From Streptomyces nojiriensis (GTDB lineage: Bacteria > Actinomycetota > Actinomycetes > Streptomycetales > Streptomycetaceae): DNA of 64,000 bases. The first letter of the stretch is position 1. Each line of letters opens with the position of its first letter. The translations under genes and the position numbers were made by a program. This document shows, piece after piece, positions 15,384 to 23,917 of this stretch. The notes under the pieces were generated by a model. It saw only the letters and a program-made list of their open reading frames with translations. It did not search any database and was not told the DNA's origin. Location: positions 8,741,501-8,805,500 of the forward strand of contig NZ_CP071139.1 in the NCBI RefSeq assembly GCF_017639205.1. The letters are read 5' to 3'.

Positions 15384-17537
15384 ATGCGCCCCCTCACCCC
15401 CGCCGATCCGGCCGCGATCGGCGGCAACCGGCTGCTGGGCCGCCTCGGTTCGGGCGGCATGGGCACCGTGTACCTCGCCCGCTCCGCCGCCGGCACCCTG
15501 GTCGCCGTCAAGGTCATCCGCGCCGACCACGCCGCGAACCCGGACTTCCGCGCCCGGTTCCGGCGCGAGGTGGAGGCGGCCGGGCAGCTGACCGGGCGCT
15601 GGGTGGTCCCGGTCGTCTCCGCCGACCCGCTGGCGCGCGAGCCCTGGCTGGCCACCCCCTATGTCCCCGGGCCCTCCCTGGCCGAGGCCGTGGGCGGGTA
15701 CGGTCCGCTGCCCGTCCGGGCGGTACGGACCCTGGGCGCGCGGCTCGCCGAGGCACTCGCTCAGGTGCACGCAGCCGGGCTGGTCCACCGCGACGTCAAA
15801 CCGGGCAACATCCTGCTCGCCCCGGATGGGCCCCGGCTGATCGACTTCGGGATCGCGCGCGCCGAGGGCGCGGTCACGCTGACCGCCGTGGACGCCGTCC
15901 TCGGCACCCCGGGCTACCTGGCACCGGAGCAGGCCCGCACGGACGGCGCCGCGGCGGGACGCCCGAGCGACGTGTTCTCCCTCGGCTGCGTCCTGGCGTA
16001 CGCGGCGACCGGGCACGGCCCCTTCGGCGGCGGGCACGCGGCCGCGGTGGTCTACCGTACGGTGCACGACGAGCCCGAACTCTCCGGACTGCCACCGGAG
16101 TTGCTCGACACCGTACTGGCCTGTCTGGCGAAGGACCCGGCGGCCCGGCCGACCCCGGACGAGCTGGGCGCCGTACTCGGGGACGGCCTCCCCGCCCCCG
16201 ACGGCGAGGACTGGCTGCCGCCCCCGCTGCCCCGCCTCATCGCCGAACGCTCCACCAGGGCCCTGGACCTGCCCGCCCCGGAACCCACCCGGATCGACGC
16301 ACCGGAGGCGGCCGGCCGGGGCCTCACGCGCAGACGGCTGCTCGGGGCCGGCGCGGGCCTGGCCGTCATCGGCGCTCCGGTCGCCTGGTTCACCACCCGC
16401 GGCCGGGCCCGCGGCACGACACCGCCGCCCGCCCGCCCGCTCGCCACCCACACCCTCGCCCTCCAGGCCGACCTGACCGGGCCCGGCAAGGAGATCGGCC
16501 AGGCCCACGAGCGCGGCATGAAGCTCGCCGTGGAGCGGCACAACAGCCGGTCGGACGCCGCGTTCCGGCTGGCCCTGCGCGTCGCCGACGACGGCGGGGA
16601 CGCCACGCGCGCCGCACAGGTGGTCAAGGAGCTGGCCGCCGACCCCGCGGTGGTCGCGCTCACCGGCCCCACCTGGGACGCCCCCGTGCCCGAACTGGCC
16701 GTCGCCTGCGGCGCGGCCGATCTCGCCCTGCTGCTGGTATCCGCCGACAGCCCCGAGACCGCCCTCTCCCGGCAGGAATGGCGCACCGTGGTGGCCACCC
16801 GCCCGGCCGGCGACCAGCTCGCCCTCCCGGTGATCGACTACTTCAGCCGGATCCGGCCCGTCCACCGCACGGGCCTGGTGGAGGACGTAGAGGGCAGTGA
16901 GCCCGTCTACCCGGTCATCCAGTACCTGCAGCAGTCACCGCCGTCGCAGGGCACGCTCAGCGTCCACCGGATCCCCGCGGGCAGCTCCGACTTCGCCGGC
17001 GCCGTACGCGCGCTGACCGAAGCCGGGGCCGAGGCCGTCGTCTACGCCGGCACCTCACCGCAGCGCGCGGCCCAGCTGGGCCGCGCCCTGACGGAGGGCG
17101 GATTCCAGGGTCGGCGGCTGGGTCTCCAGCACGCCATGGAACCGGCCTTCCTCACCGCCGCCGGTCCGGCCGCCGACGGCTGGGCGTTCGCCTCCCTCTT
17201 CACCGACCCGCTCGCCGTCCCCGCAGCCGCCGAGTTCGTCGCCGCACACCGCGCCGCGTACGGCCAACCGCCCGCCCGCTGGGCCACCGAGGCCTACGAC
17301 GCCGTGGGGCTGGTCGCCGCGACCCTGACCGGCCTGGCGGAGGACGGGCGGGACCGGGCGGGCGTGACCCGCCGGATCTTCCGGACGGCCCACGAGGGGC
17401 TGGCCAAGCCGCTGTCCTTCGACTCCAACACGCACGTGCTGACCAGAGCCCGCACCGCCCACCTCTACCAGGTCGAATCCGGCGGATACCGGTACCTGGG
17501 CATCTATTCGGACGTGCGCCCCGGGTCCGGGCGGTGA
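15384..17537 (+). CDS. Receptor Ser/Thr kinase fused to periplasmic-binding-protein domain (copy 2)
   Basis: A 717-residue paralogue of the preceding protein with the same order: kinase (G-loop LGSGGMG 21-27, Lys43, Asp137 in HRDVKPGN, DFG 154-156), a membrane helix preceded by TRRRLL (315-320), and an extracellular amino-acid-binding-type domain (LQADLTGPGKEIG onward). The kinase halves are much more alike than the ligand-binding halves, so the two copies probably share downstream targets but sense different ligands. It starts six bases after copy 1, so the three genes form one operon. No phosphatase or substrate gene follows. Confidence 0.9.
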   Translation: MRPLTPADPAAIGGNRLLGRLGSGGMGTVYLARSAAGTLVAVKVIRADHAANPDFRARFRREVEAAGQLTGRWVVPVVSADPLAREPWLATPYVPGPSLAEAVGGYGPLPVRAVRTLGARLAEALAQVHAAGLVHRDVKPGNILLAPDGPRLIDFGIARAEGAVTLTAVDAVLGTPGYLAPEQARTDGAAAGRPSDVFSLGCVLAYAATGHGPFGGGHAAAVVYRTVHDEPELSGLPPELLDTVLACLAKDPAARPTPDELGAVLGDGLPAPDGEDWLPPPLPRLIAERSTRALDLPAPEPTRIDAPEAAGRGLTRRRLLGAGAGLAVIGAPVAWFTTRGRARGTTPPPARPLATHTLALQADLTGPGKEIGQAHERGMKLAVERHNSRSDAAFRLALRVADDGGDATRAAQVVKELAADPAVVALTGPTWDAPVPELAVACGAADLALLLVSADSPETALSRQEWRTVVATRPAGDQLALPVIDYFSRIRPVHRTGLVEDVEGSEPVYPVIQYLQQSPPSQGTLSVHRIPAGSSDFAGAVRALTEAGAEAVVYAGTSPQRAAQLGRALTEGGFQGRRLGLQHAMEPAFLTAAGPAADGWAFASLFTDPLAVPAAAEFVAAHRAAYGQPPARWATEAYDAVGLVAATLTGLAEDGRDRAGVTRRIFRTAHEGLAKPLSFDSNTHVLTRARTAHLYQVESGGYRYLGIYSDVRPGSGR

Positions 17538-17580
17538 ACGGGGCCAAGGAGCCGGAGGCCCGCCGGTGCGGCCGGTCCGG

Positions 17581-18201
17581 TTACTCGAACCGGGTGGTGT
17601 CGCCCGCGCCCCGGCGCACGATCTCGACCTCACCACCGGAGAAGTCGATCACGGTGGTCGGCTCGGTACCGCAGTCACCCGAGTCCAGTACGGCGTCCAC
17701 TTCGTGGTCGAGCCGTTCCTTGATCTCCCAGCCCTGGGTCATCGGCTCGGCCTCGTCGGGCAGCAGCAGGGTGCTGGAGAGCAGCGGCTCGCCGAGCTCG
17801 GCGAGCAGGGCCTGCGTGACGACGTGGTCGGGAATCCGGACTCCGACCGTCTTCTTCTTCGGGTGCAGCAGCTGGCGCGGCACCTCCGAGGTCGCGGGGA
17901 GGATGAAGGTGTAACTGCCGGGGGTCGCCGCCTTGATGGCGCGGAACACGTCGTTGTCGATCTGTACGAACCGGCCCAGCTGCGCGAAGTTCTGGCACAC
18001 GAGGGTGAAGTGGTGACGGTCGTCCAGGTTCCGGATCGACCGGATCCGGCTGATGCCGTCGCGGTTGCCCAGCTGGCAGCCCAGCGCGAAGCAGGAGTCG
18101 GTCGGGTATGCGACGAGCTTCCCGCCACGGATCATGTCGACCACGCTGTCGATGGTGCGCCGCTGGGGATTCTCGGGGTGTACGTCGAAGTATTTCGCCA
18201 T
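17581..18201 (-). CDS. YrdC/Sua5-family threonylcarbamoyl-AMP synthase-like protein
   Basis: A 206-residue YrdC-domain protein, close in pattern to the YciO branch. It reads KLVAYPTDSCFALGC (nucleotide and threonine pocket) and SYTFILPAT, with KTVGVRIPDH in the second half. YrdC makes threonylcarbamoyl-AMP for the t6A modification of tRNA; YciO-type members may have a related role. There is no C-terminal Sua5 domain. The start is ATG 18201. It is convergent with the receptor-kinase operon and divergent from the DUF2625 gene. Confidence 0.85.
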   Translation of the reverse strand: MAKYFDVHPENPQRRTIDSVVDMIRGGKLVAYPTDSCFALGCQLGNRDGISRIRSIRNLDDRHHFTLVCQNFAQLGRFVQIDNDVFRAIKAATPGSYTFILPATSEVPRQLLHPKKKTVGVRIPDHVVTQALLAELGEPLLSSTLLLPDEAEPMTQGWEIKERLDHEVDAVLDSGDCGTEPTTVIDFSGGEVEIVRRGAGDTTRFE

Positions 18202-18303
18202 CCGCCGAGCGTACGCGGTCGGGACCCGGGCGCCGGTACGCCCGCCGGGCCTGCCCGCGGACCTGCCCGCCGGGACGCGCGGGACGGGTGCGACGATGCG
18301 CGG

Positions 18304-19032
18304 ATGCGCACGCTGAACGAACTGACCGACGTCGACCGACCCGCCTGGCCCGAACTGAGCGAGGAACTCGGCGCGGCAGCCGTCCCGGTCGAGGTACTGC
18401 CGGCCGATCCCGCCCTGGCCCGCGCCTCGCTCCTCCAGCTGCAGGTCACGGCGCGGTCGTACCTCGGCGCGGTGGTACTGCACTGCGGCGGCCTGCTCCT
18501 GGACGACGGCTGGCTGCGCGTCCTCGGCAGCCCCGCCCCCGACCGCTCCCGGGGACTGCCCGGACTGGCACGGGCCAACGCCTTCCCCGCGGCGTTCGAC
18601 CCCGACTGGCGCCCGGACGCCGGGCTGGTCGTGGCGTACGACGTACTGGGCGGGGTCTTCGCCCTGAACGGCGCCCGCCCCGCCGACAGCGGCCGCCCCG
18701 GAGGACCGGGCGAGATCGTCTACTACGCCCCCGACGTGCTGCGCTGGGAGGCCCTCGGGGCGGGCCATTCGGCGTGGCTGTCCTGGCTGCTGTCCGGGGC
18801 CCTCGACCAGTTCTACGCCGACCTGCGCTGGCCCGGGTGGCGGGAGGAGGTCGCGGAACTGAACGGCGGCCGGGGGCTGTCGCTCCACCCGCCCCTGTGG
18901 TCCGCCGAGGGCCGCGGCGACCTGGCGGCGACCAGCCGTCGCGCCGTCCCCCTGGCGGAGCTGCTGGGCATCGGCCGGGAAACCGCGCGACAGTTCGACG
19001 GGGCCGATCCGGGATTCATGGGCACGGTCTGA
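18304..19032 (+). CDS. DUF2625-family protein
   Basis: A 242-residue protein that resembles the DUF2625 family: MRTLNELTDVDRPAWP at the start, EVLPADPALARASLLQLQV, and the Gly/Leu-rich LHCGGLLLDDGWLRVLGS. The family has no established function. No signal or membrane segment is seen; the protein is Trp-rich. Its 3' end runs a few bases into the remnant of a convergent PAP2 gene. Confidence 0.75.
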   Translation: MRTLNELTDVDRPAWPELSEELGAAAVPVEVLPADPALARASLLQLQVTARSYLGAVVLHCGGLLLDDGWLRVLGSPAPDRSRGLPGLARANAFPAAFDPDWRPDAGLVVAYDVLGGVFALNGARPADSGRPGGPGEIVYYAPDVLRWEALGAGHSAWLSWLLSGALDQFYADLRWPGWREEVAELNGGRGLSLHPPLWSAEGRGDLAATSRRAVPLAELLGIGRETARQFDGADPGFMGTV

Positions 19033-19563
19033 CGGGCCGCCGCGCCGCGGCCCGCGCCCGCGCCGACCGGGCCGCGGCGGCGGTCGCCGCCCACGAGGCC
19101 GGAACGGTCCCGGCGCCGCCCGGAGGCCGGGCCCCGTACGAGAAGCGCTGACGCGCCCGCCCGCCAGGACGTCGTGCGGATGGTGCACGCCGACCAGGAC
19201 GCGCAGCAGGGCCGCGACCACGGTCCCGGCGGCCGCCAGGGCCACCCCGGCCAGGCCCGGCACGTCACGGCGCCACAGGGAGCGCAGGCCCGCCGAGAGC
19301 AGCAGCAGCAGGGCCAGGAGCAGCACGGTGCCCTCACTCGCCGCCCCCAGTGCCGTCCCGGCCCAGGCCGGCCAGTCGCCCGGCACGCTCCGGGCGAGAG
19401 ACCGGTAGGCCGTCGCCGAGATGCCCTGCGTGACGTGTACCGGCTCGTTCGTGCCCAGTGCGCCGCCGGGCGCCGCCCAGGCGACGGCCGCGGCGCCCGC
19501 CCCTGCCGTCGCGCCGGCGAGCCGCAGCCGGCGGGCCCATCCGTATCGGGTGTTCGATTCCAT
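19016..19563 (-). pseudogene. Remnant of a PAP2-type membrane phosphatase
   Basis: From ATG 19563 the minus strand encodes a hydrophobic protein with three membrane segments ending in VGVHHPHDVLAG, the conserved last motif of PAP2 phosphatases. The K-x6-RP and PSGH catalytic motifs that should lie before it are absent: ALLRVLV joins directly to GVHHPHD, as if about 70 residues were deleted. After DVLAG the frame runs on with no stop into unrelated antisense sequence, whereas the neighbouring frame ends plausibly at TGA 19016-19018. I read this as an internal deletion plus a frameshift; a diverged gene is the alternative. Confidence 0.5.
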
Positions 19564-19813
19564 GGGGCCCGACCGTAGGAACGCCGGGGCCCGCCCGCCC
19601 CGGCCGTACGGCCTGCCCCGCCCCCGACGGACGTCGGGTTGCGGCGTCCGCCGTCGCGTGCGTGGCGGGCGTGCGGTGGTCCGGTCGCGGACGCTCCGGA
19701 CGCTGCCCGGCAGGTTCGGGGGCACGATGAGAGGAAGCCGTACGCCTCGGACCGCCCCAGGGCGGGTGGCGGCGGGCGGCGCCTGGCCGACGATGCCGGA
19801 AGGAGCGTCGCCG

Positions 19814-21907
19814 ATGGGTGCGATCGACGGGGCGGGGACCGGTGGGATCAGACCCGGCATGGCCGGGGTCTCGCCGCCGAGCGGTCTGCTCGACGTCCTG
19901 AACGTCGCGGCGGTCGTCCTCGACTCCGAAGGGCGGGTCGCGCTGTGGAGCCCGCAGGCCGAGCAGCTGTTCGGCTGGACGGCGGAGGAGGCGCTCGGCC
20001 GCCCCGCCGCCAGGCTGCTGGCCGCCAACGAGCACGTGGGCCTGGTCACGGAGCTGTTCGCGCGCGTCATGGGCGGCGCCGGCGACTGGGCGGGGGCCTT
20101 CCCGGTGCGGCGCAGGGACGGCACCACCCGCCTGGTGGAGTTCCGCAACATGCGGCTGCTCGACGAGCACGGCGAAATGTACGCCCTGGGCATCGCGACC
20201 GACCGCACCCGGCTGCGCCAGCTGGAGCGGGACCTCGCCCTGTCCGCGCGCCTGGTGGCCCAGTCCCCGATCGGCCTCGCGGTCCTGGACACCGAGCTGC
20301 GGTACGTGCTCGTCAACCCGACGCTGGAGCGGATCAACGGGCTGCCCGCCGAACAGCACATCGGCCGGGGCGTCCGCGAGGCCCTGGCCTTCCTCGACGA
20401 CGCGGAGGCCGCCGAGTCGGCGATGCGCCAGGTCCTGGCCACCGGAACGCCGCTGCTCGAACAGTTCACGGCCGGCCGCACCCACGGCGGAGACCGCACC
20501 GAACACGCCTGGTCGGTGTCGTACTACCGGCTGGAGGACGCCACCGGCCGGGTACTGGGCCTCGCCACCTCCGTGGTGGACGTCACCCAGAGTCACCGGG
20601 CGGCCATCGAGATCGCCCGCAGCCGCCGCCGCCTCGCCCTGATCGCGGACGCCACCGTCCGTATCGGCACCACCCTCGACCTCGACCAGACGGCCCGGGA
20701 GCTCGCCGACGTCGTCGTGCCCGAGCTCGCGGACATCGCCGCCGTCGACATCCTCGACTCCGTCCTCGAAGGCCGGCCGACCCTGAGGTCCTCCGCCCAC
20801 GAGCCGGCGGTGTTCCGGGCGCTGGCCCTCGCGGCCGCCTACCCCAGCGACGCCGTCCGCGCCGCCGACCCGCCCGGGGACATCGCCCGCTACGCCGCGG
20901 ACCGGCTGGTCACCCAGTCCGTGACGACCGGCCACCCGGTCCTCGTCGCCCACGTCCAGGCCCAGGACATCTCGCGCATCGCCCGCGACAGCACCGCCGC
21001 CGACCTCCTGAGCCGCGCCGGGCTGCGCTCCTACCTGGCCGTGCCGCTCATCGCCCGCGGCGAGGTACTCGGCGCCCTCGACCTCAAACGCACCCGCAAC
21101 CCGCTGCCGTTCAACGACGACGACATCGTGCTGGCCGGCGAACTCGCCGCCCGCGCCGCCGTGTGCATCGACAACGCCCGCTGGTACCGCAACGCCCACC
21201 ACACCGCCCTCGCCCTCCAGCACCACCTCCTGCCGCACCACCCGCCGCCCACACCCGGCCTGGAGGTCGCCTACCGCTACCGGCCCGCCGCGGCCAGCAG
21301 CGAGATCGGGGGCGACTGGTTCGACGCCATCGCCGGACCGGACGACACCACCGTCCTCGTGGTCGGAGACGTCATGGGCAGCGGTATCAACGCCGCCGCC
21401 AGCATGGGACAGCTGCGTACGGCGACCCGCACCCTCGCCGAACTCGCCCTCGACCCGCCCCAGGTGCTCCACCAGCTGGACCACACCACCGCCGCACTGG
21501 AGGAGACCATCGCCACGTGCGTCTACGTCGTCTACGACCCGCACGCCGCCCGGTGCCGGGTCGCCCTCGCCGGACACCTGCCCCCGGTCCTCATCCGCGC
21601 CGGCCGGCAGCCCCGACTGCTCGACCTGCCCACCGGCGCACCGCTCGGCGTGGGCGGCATCCCCTTCGAGTCCACCGCCATCGCCATGGACCCCGGCGAC
21701 CAGCTCGTCCTCTACACCGACGGCCTCGTCGAAACCCGCGACCAGCCCATCGACGAACGCCTCGACCTCCTGCTGACCCTGCTCGCCGACACCGGGCGTC
21801 CGCTGGAGGAGACCTGCGACCGCCTCCTGGACTCCCTGCGCCGCACGGACGACCACGACGACGTGGCGCTGGTCATCGCCCGCGCACGGACCCTGCCGAC
21901 GGCCTAG
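19814..21907 (+). CDS. PAS-PAS-GAF-SpoIIE (PP2C) protein phosphatase
   Basis: A 697-residue multi-domain signalling protein. A first PAS domain (about 15-130; LNVAAVVLDSEGRVALWSPQ), a second PAS/PAC (about 140-260), a GAF domain (about 275-445), then a SpoIIE-type PP2C phosphatase (about 460-690) with IGGDWFDAI, VVGDVMGSG and DDHDDVALVIAR carrying the metal-binding aspartates. Such proteins usually dephosphorylate anti-anti-sigma factors and so control stress sigma factors; no anti-sigma gene lies beside it and no HATPase domain is fused. Start 19814 has GGAG eight bases upstream; earlier in-frame starts lack coding character. Confidence 0.9.
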   Translation: MGAIDGAGTGGIRPGMAGVSPPSGLLDVLNVAAVVLDSEGRVALWSPQAEQLFGWTAEEALGRPAARLLAANEHVGLVTELFARVMGGAGDWAGAFPVRRRDGTTRLVEFRNMRLLDEHGEMYALGIATDRTRLRQLERDLALSARLVAQSPIGLAVLDTELRYVLVNPTLERINGLPAEQHIGRGVREALAFLDDAEAAESAMRQVLATGTPLLEQFTAGRTHGGDRTEHAWSVSYYRLEDATGRVLGLATSVVDVTQSHRAAIEIARSRRRLALIADATVRIGTTLDLDQTARELADVVVPELADIAAVDILDSVLEGRPTLRSSAHEPAVFRALALAAAYPSDAVRAADPPGDIARYAADRLVTQSVTTGHPVLVAHVQAQDISRIARDSTAADLLSRAGLRSYLAVPLIARGEVLGALDLKRTRNPLPFNDDDIVLAGELAARAAVCIDNARWYRNAHHTALALQHHLLPHHPPPTPGLEVAYRYRPAAASSEIGGDWFDAIAGPDDTTVLVVGDVMGSGINAAASMGQLRTATRTLAELALDPPQVLHQLDHTTAALEETIATCVYVVYDPHAARCRVALAGHLPPVLIRAGRQPRLLDLPTGAPLGVGGIPFESTAIAMDPGDQLVLYTDGLVETRDQPIDERLDLLLTLLADTGRPLEETCDRLLDSLRRTDDHDDVALVIARARTLPTA

Positions 21908-21944
21908 CGGCAGGCCGGCCCGGCCGGCTGTTATCGTCCGAGGT

Positions 21945-22469
21945 ATGCCCGAGCTCATAGCCCCCACCTCCGACCTGCACGCTTCCTGGCTCGCCGCGCA
22001 GCGGGAATGGGGACCGGACGCGCACCTGGACGGCGGCGGGCTCGGCTCCGACGACGACGTGGACACCCCGGAGGGTTTCGCCGCCTGGGTGGAGCGGCTG
22101 CGCCGCCAGTCGGACCGCACCCTGCCGGTCGACCACGGCCGGGTCCACGCGACGTACTGGTGGATCACTGAGGGCGACACCTACCTGGGCGCGATCGACC
22201 TGCGGCACTACCTGAACGGCTTCCTCCTCGACGCGGGCGGCCACATCGGCTACAGCGTCAGGCCCTCGGCGCGCCGCCGGGGCCTGGCCACCTGGGCCCT
22301 GGCGGCCGTCCTGCACGAGGCGCGCGTCCTGGGCATGGACCGGGTCCTGCTGACCTGCGACCCGGACAACGAGGCGTCGATCCGCACGATCGAGGGCAAC
22401 GGCGGGGTACTGGAGGACATCCGCGAAACCCTGATCGGCCCCAAGCGGCGCTACTGGATCGACCTCTAG
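21945..22469 (+). CDS. GNAT-family N-acetyltransferase
   Basis: A 174-residue GNAT enzyme: strand 4 and motif A read IGYSVRPSARRRGLATWAL, then LLTCDPDNEASIRTIEGNGG, a pattern of the RimJ/RimL-like acetyltransferases that modify amino groups of proteins or small molecules. The acceptor is unknown. It starts 37 bases after the SpoIIE phosphatase on the same strand and may be cotranscribed with it. Confidence 0.85.
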   Translation: MPELIAPTSDLHASWLAAQREWGPDAHLDGGGLGSDDDVDTPEGFAAWVERLRRQSDRTLPVDHGRVHATYWWITEGDTYLGAIDLRHYLNGFLLDAGGHIGYSVRPSARRRGLATWALAAVLHEARVLGMDRVLLTCDPDNEASIRTIEGNGGVLEDIRETLIGPKRRYWIDL

Positions 22470-22561
22470 ATCGACCTCCAGTACGTCGTGCACCCACGGG
22501 CATCCCCCGAGCCCCGTGTCGCTGCCCTGCCGTACGGCCGCGGTGGGTCGATAGTGGAACG

Positions 22562-23353
22562 GTGAGCGACAGGCCGGAGGGACCCGGGCCCGGTGGCGCC
22601 CAAGACGGCGCCGCCTGGTCCGGACGTGAAGGGGCGCGGGCATTCGCGGCGGTGGAGGCGGCCACGGACTGGCTGCTCGGGTATCCGTTCGTCTTCCGGG
22701 CCCTGGCCCGCCGGATCGGCGCCGGCGAGGTCCTGGTGGACTACGGATGCGGGCCGGGCAAGGTGGCCGACGAGGCGGCCCGGCGGCTGGGGGCGCGGGT
22801 GCTGGGGGTGGACACCTCCCCGGAGATGCTGGCGCTGGCCCGCGCCTCGGCGACTGCCGTCGCCGAGTACCACCTGGTCGAGGACGGACGGGTGACCGGC
22901 CTGCCCGACGGCTGCGCGGACGCGGTGATGTGCAACCACGTACTGGCGTCGCTGCCGACCGAGGAGGCCGTGCTCGGCGTGTTCACCGAGATCCGGCGGC
23001 TCCTGCGGCCGGGCGCCCCGTTCGTGCTGCTGGCCACCGATCCCGCGTGCAGCGGGACGGAGTACGCCTCTCTGCGGATCGGCGACCCGGGCGCGGTGTA
23101 CGGGCCGGGCGACGAACTGACCGTACGACTCCGGCGCACGGACGGATCCTGGCAGGAGGTGCGCAACCACGCGTGGCCCGTCGCGGTCCTCCCGGCCCTG
23201 CTCGAGCGCGCCGGATTCCGGGACGCCGTCCAGTACCGGCCCACCGTCGACGAGGCACTGACCGTGGCCGACGCGGACTTCGCGGCCGGCCGTGCGTGGT
23301 CGGCGGAGCGGGCGCGACCGCCCCTGGTGATCACGACGGCGCTCGCGGCCTGA
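22562..23353 (+). CDS. Class I SAM-dependent methyltransferase
   Basis: A 263-residue methyltransferase. Motif I reads LVDYGCGPGKVADEAA (about 58-73), followed by LGVDTSPEMLALAR and VMCNHVLASLP. The start is GTG 22562, about 90 bases after the acetyltransferase. A small-molecule or natural-product substrate is likely but cannot be specified; no biosynthetic genes flank it. Confidence 0.85.
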   Translation: MSDRPEGPGPGGAQDGAAWSGREGARAFAAVEAATDWLLGYPFVFRALARRIGAGEVLVDYGCGPGKVADEAARRLGARVLGVDTSPEMLALARASATAVAEYHLVEDGRVTGLPDGCADAVMCNHVLASLPTEEAVLGVFTEIRRLLRPGAPFVLLATDPACSGTEYASLRIGDPGAVYGPGDELTVRLRRTDGSWQEVRNHAWPVAVLPALLERAGFRDAVQYRPTVDEALTVADADFAAGRAWSAERARPPLVITTALAA

Positions 23354-23383
23354 TCGCACGGCCCTCGGTGTTAATGTCGCGCC

Positions 23384-23791
23384 ATGTCGTCCAAGGCCGA
23401 AATAGACGTGGTGACCGCCGAGTTCTTCGGCGCCTTCGACAACCGGGGCGGCAAGGCCGCCGATCTGGACCGGATCCGGAGACTGGTCCTGCCGGGCGGA
23501 GTGATCACCATGACCGGCCCGCAGTTCACGGTCTGGACCGTGGAGGAGTTCCTCGAGCCGCGGCGCCGGTTGCTGGCCGCCGGCGGGCGCCTCGCCGAGT
23601 TCTCCGAGTGGGAGACCTCCGAACGGACCGAGATCGCGGGCGACATCGCGTCGCGGTTCGGCGAGTACCGCAAGTCCGGGCTCCTGGACGGCACACCGTT
23701 CGAGGGGGCGGGCACCAAGACGATCCAGTTCGTCCGCACCGCGGACGGTTGGCGGATCGCGGCCTTCGCCTGGTACGACCACCAGCCCTGA
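23384..23791 (+). CDS. DUF4440/SnoaL-like (NTF2-fold) protein
   Basis: A 135-residue NTF2-fold protein: an N-terminal helix with EFFGAFDNRGG, the strand LPGGVITMTG, and the closing strands TKTIQFVRTADGWRIAAFAWYD typical of DUF4440. Members are small cavity proteins of mostly unknown role; some are cyclases or isomerases. It begins 30 bases after the methyltransferase, suggesting one transcript. Confidence 0.75.
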   Translation: MSSKAEIDVVTAEFFGAFDNRGGKAADLDRIRRLVLPGGVITMTGPQFTVWTVEEFLEPRRRLLAAGGRLAEFSEWETSERTEIAGDIASRFGEYRKSGLLDGTPFEGAGTKTIQFVRTADGWRIAAFAWYDHQP

Positions 23792-23803
23792 TCGCTCCCG
23801 GCC

Positions 23804-23896
23804 GTGCCCGAGGAGGCCGGAACCGTGGTGGACATCGCGCCCACCGGCCACGGGATCCTGCGGCTGCACGCCTCACGCGACGGCGCCGGAGCCTGA
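23804..23896 (+). other. Possible 30-codon ORF or gene remnant
   Basis: GTG 23804 to TGA 23896 encodes 30 residues (opening VPEEAGTVV, with PTGHGILRLHAS) with G or C at about nine of ten third positions, like real genes here. It sits in the gap between two convergent genes. It may be the tail of a decayed gene or chance; I recognise no family. Confidence 0.25.
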
Positions 23897-23917
23897 CCGG
23901 CCGGCTGCGACCGGCCT

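Noticed and set aside
13146..16865. A 1239-codon minus-strand frame across the receptor kinases
   Set aside because: Same antisense artefact; the plus strand has full-length kinase domains with intact motifs.
17581..20499. A 972-codon open frame on the minus strand
   Set aside because: Only its last 206 codons (YrdC) and a short hydrophobic part (PAP2 remnant) look coding; between them it is antisense to the DUF2625 gene and lacks coding character.
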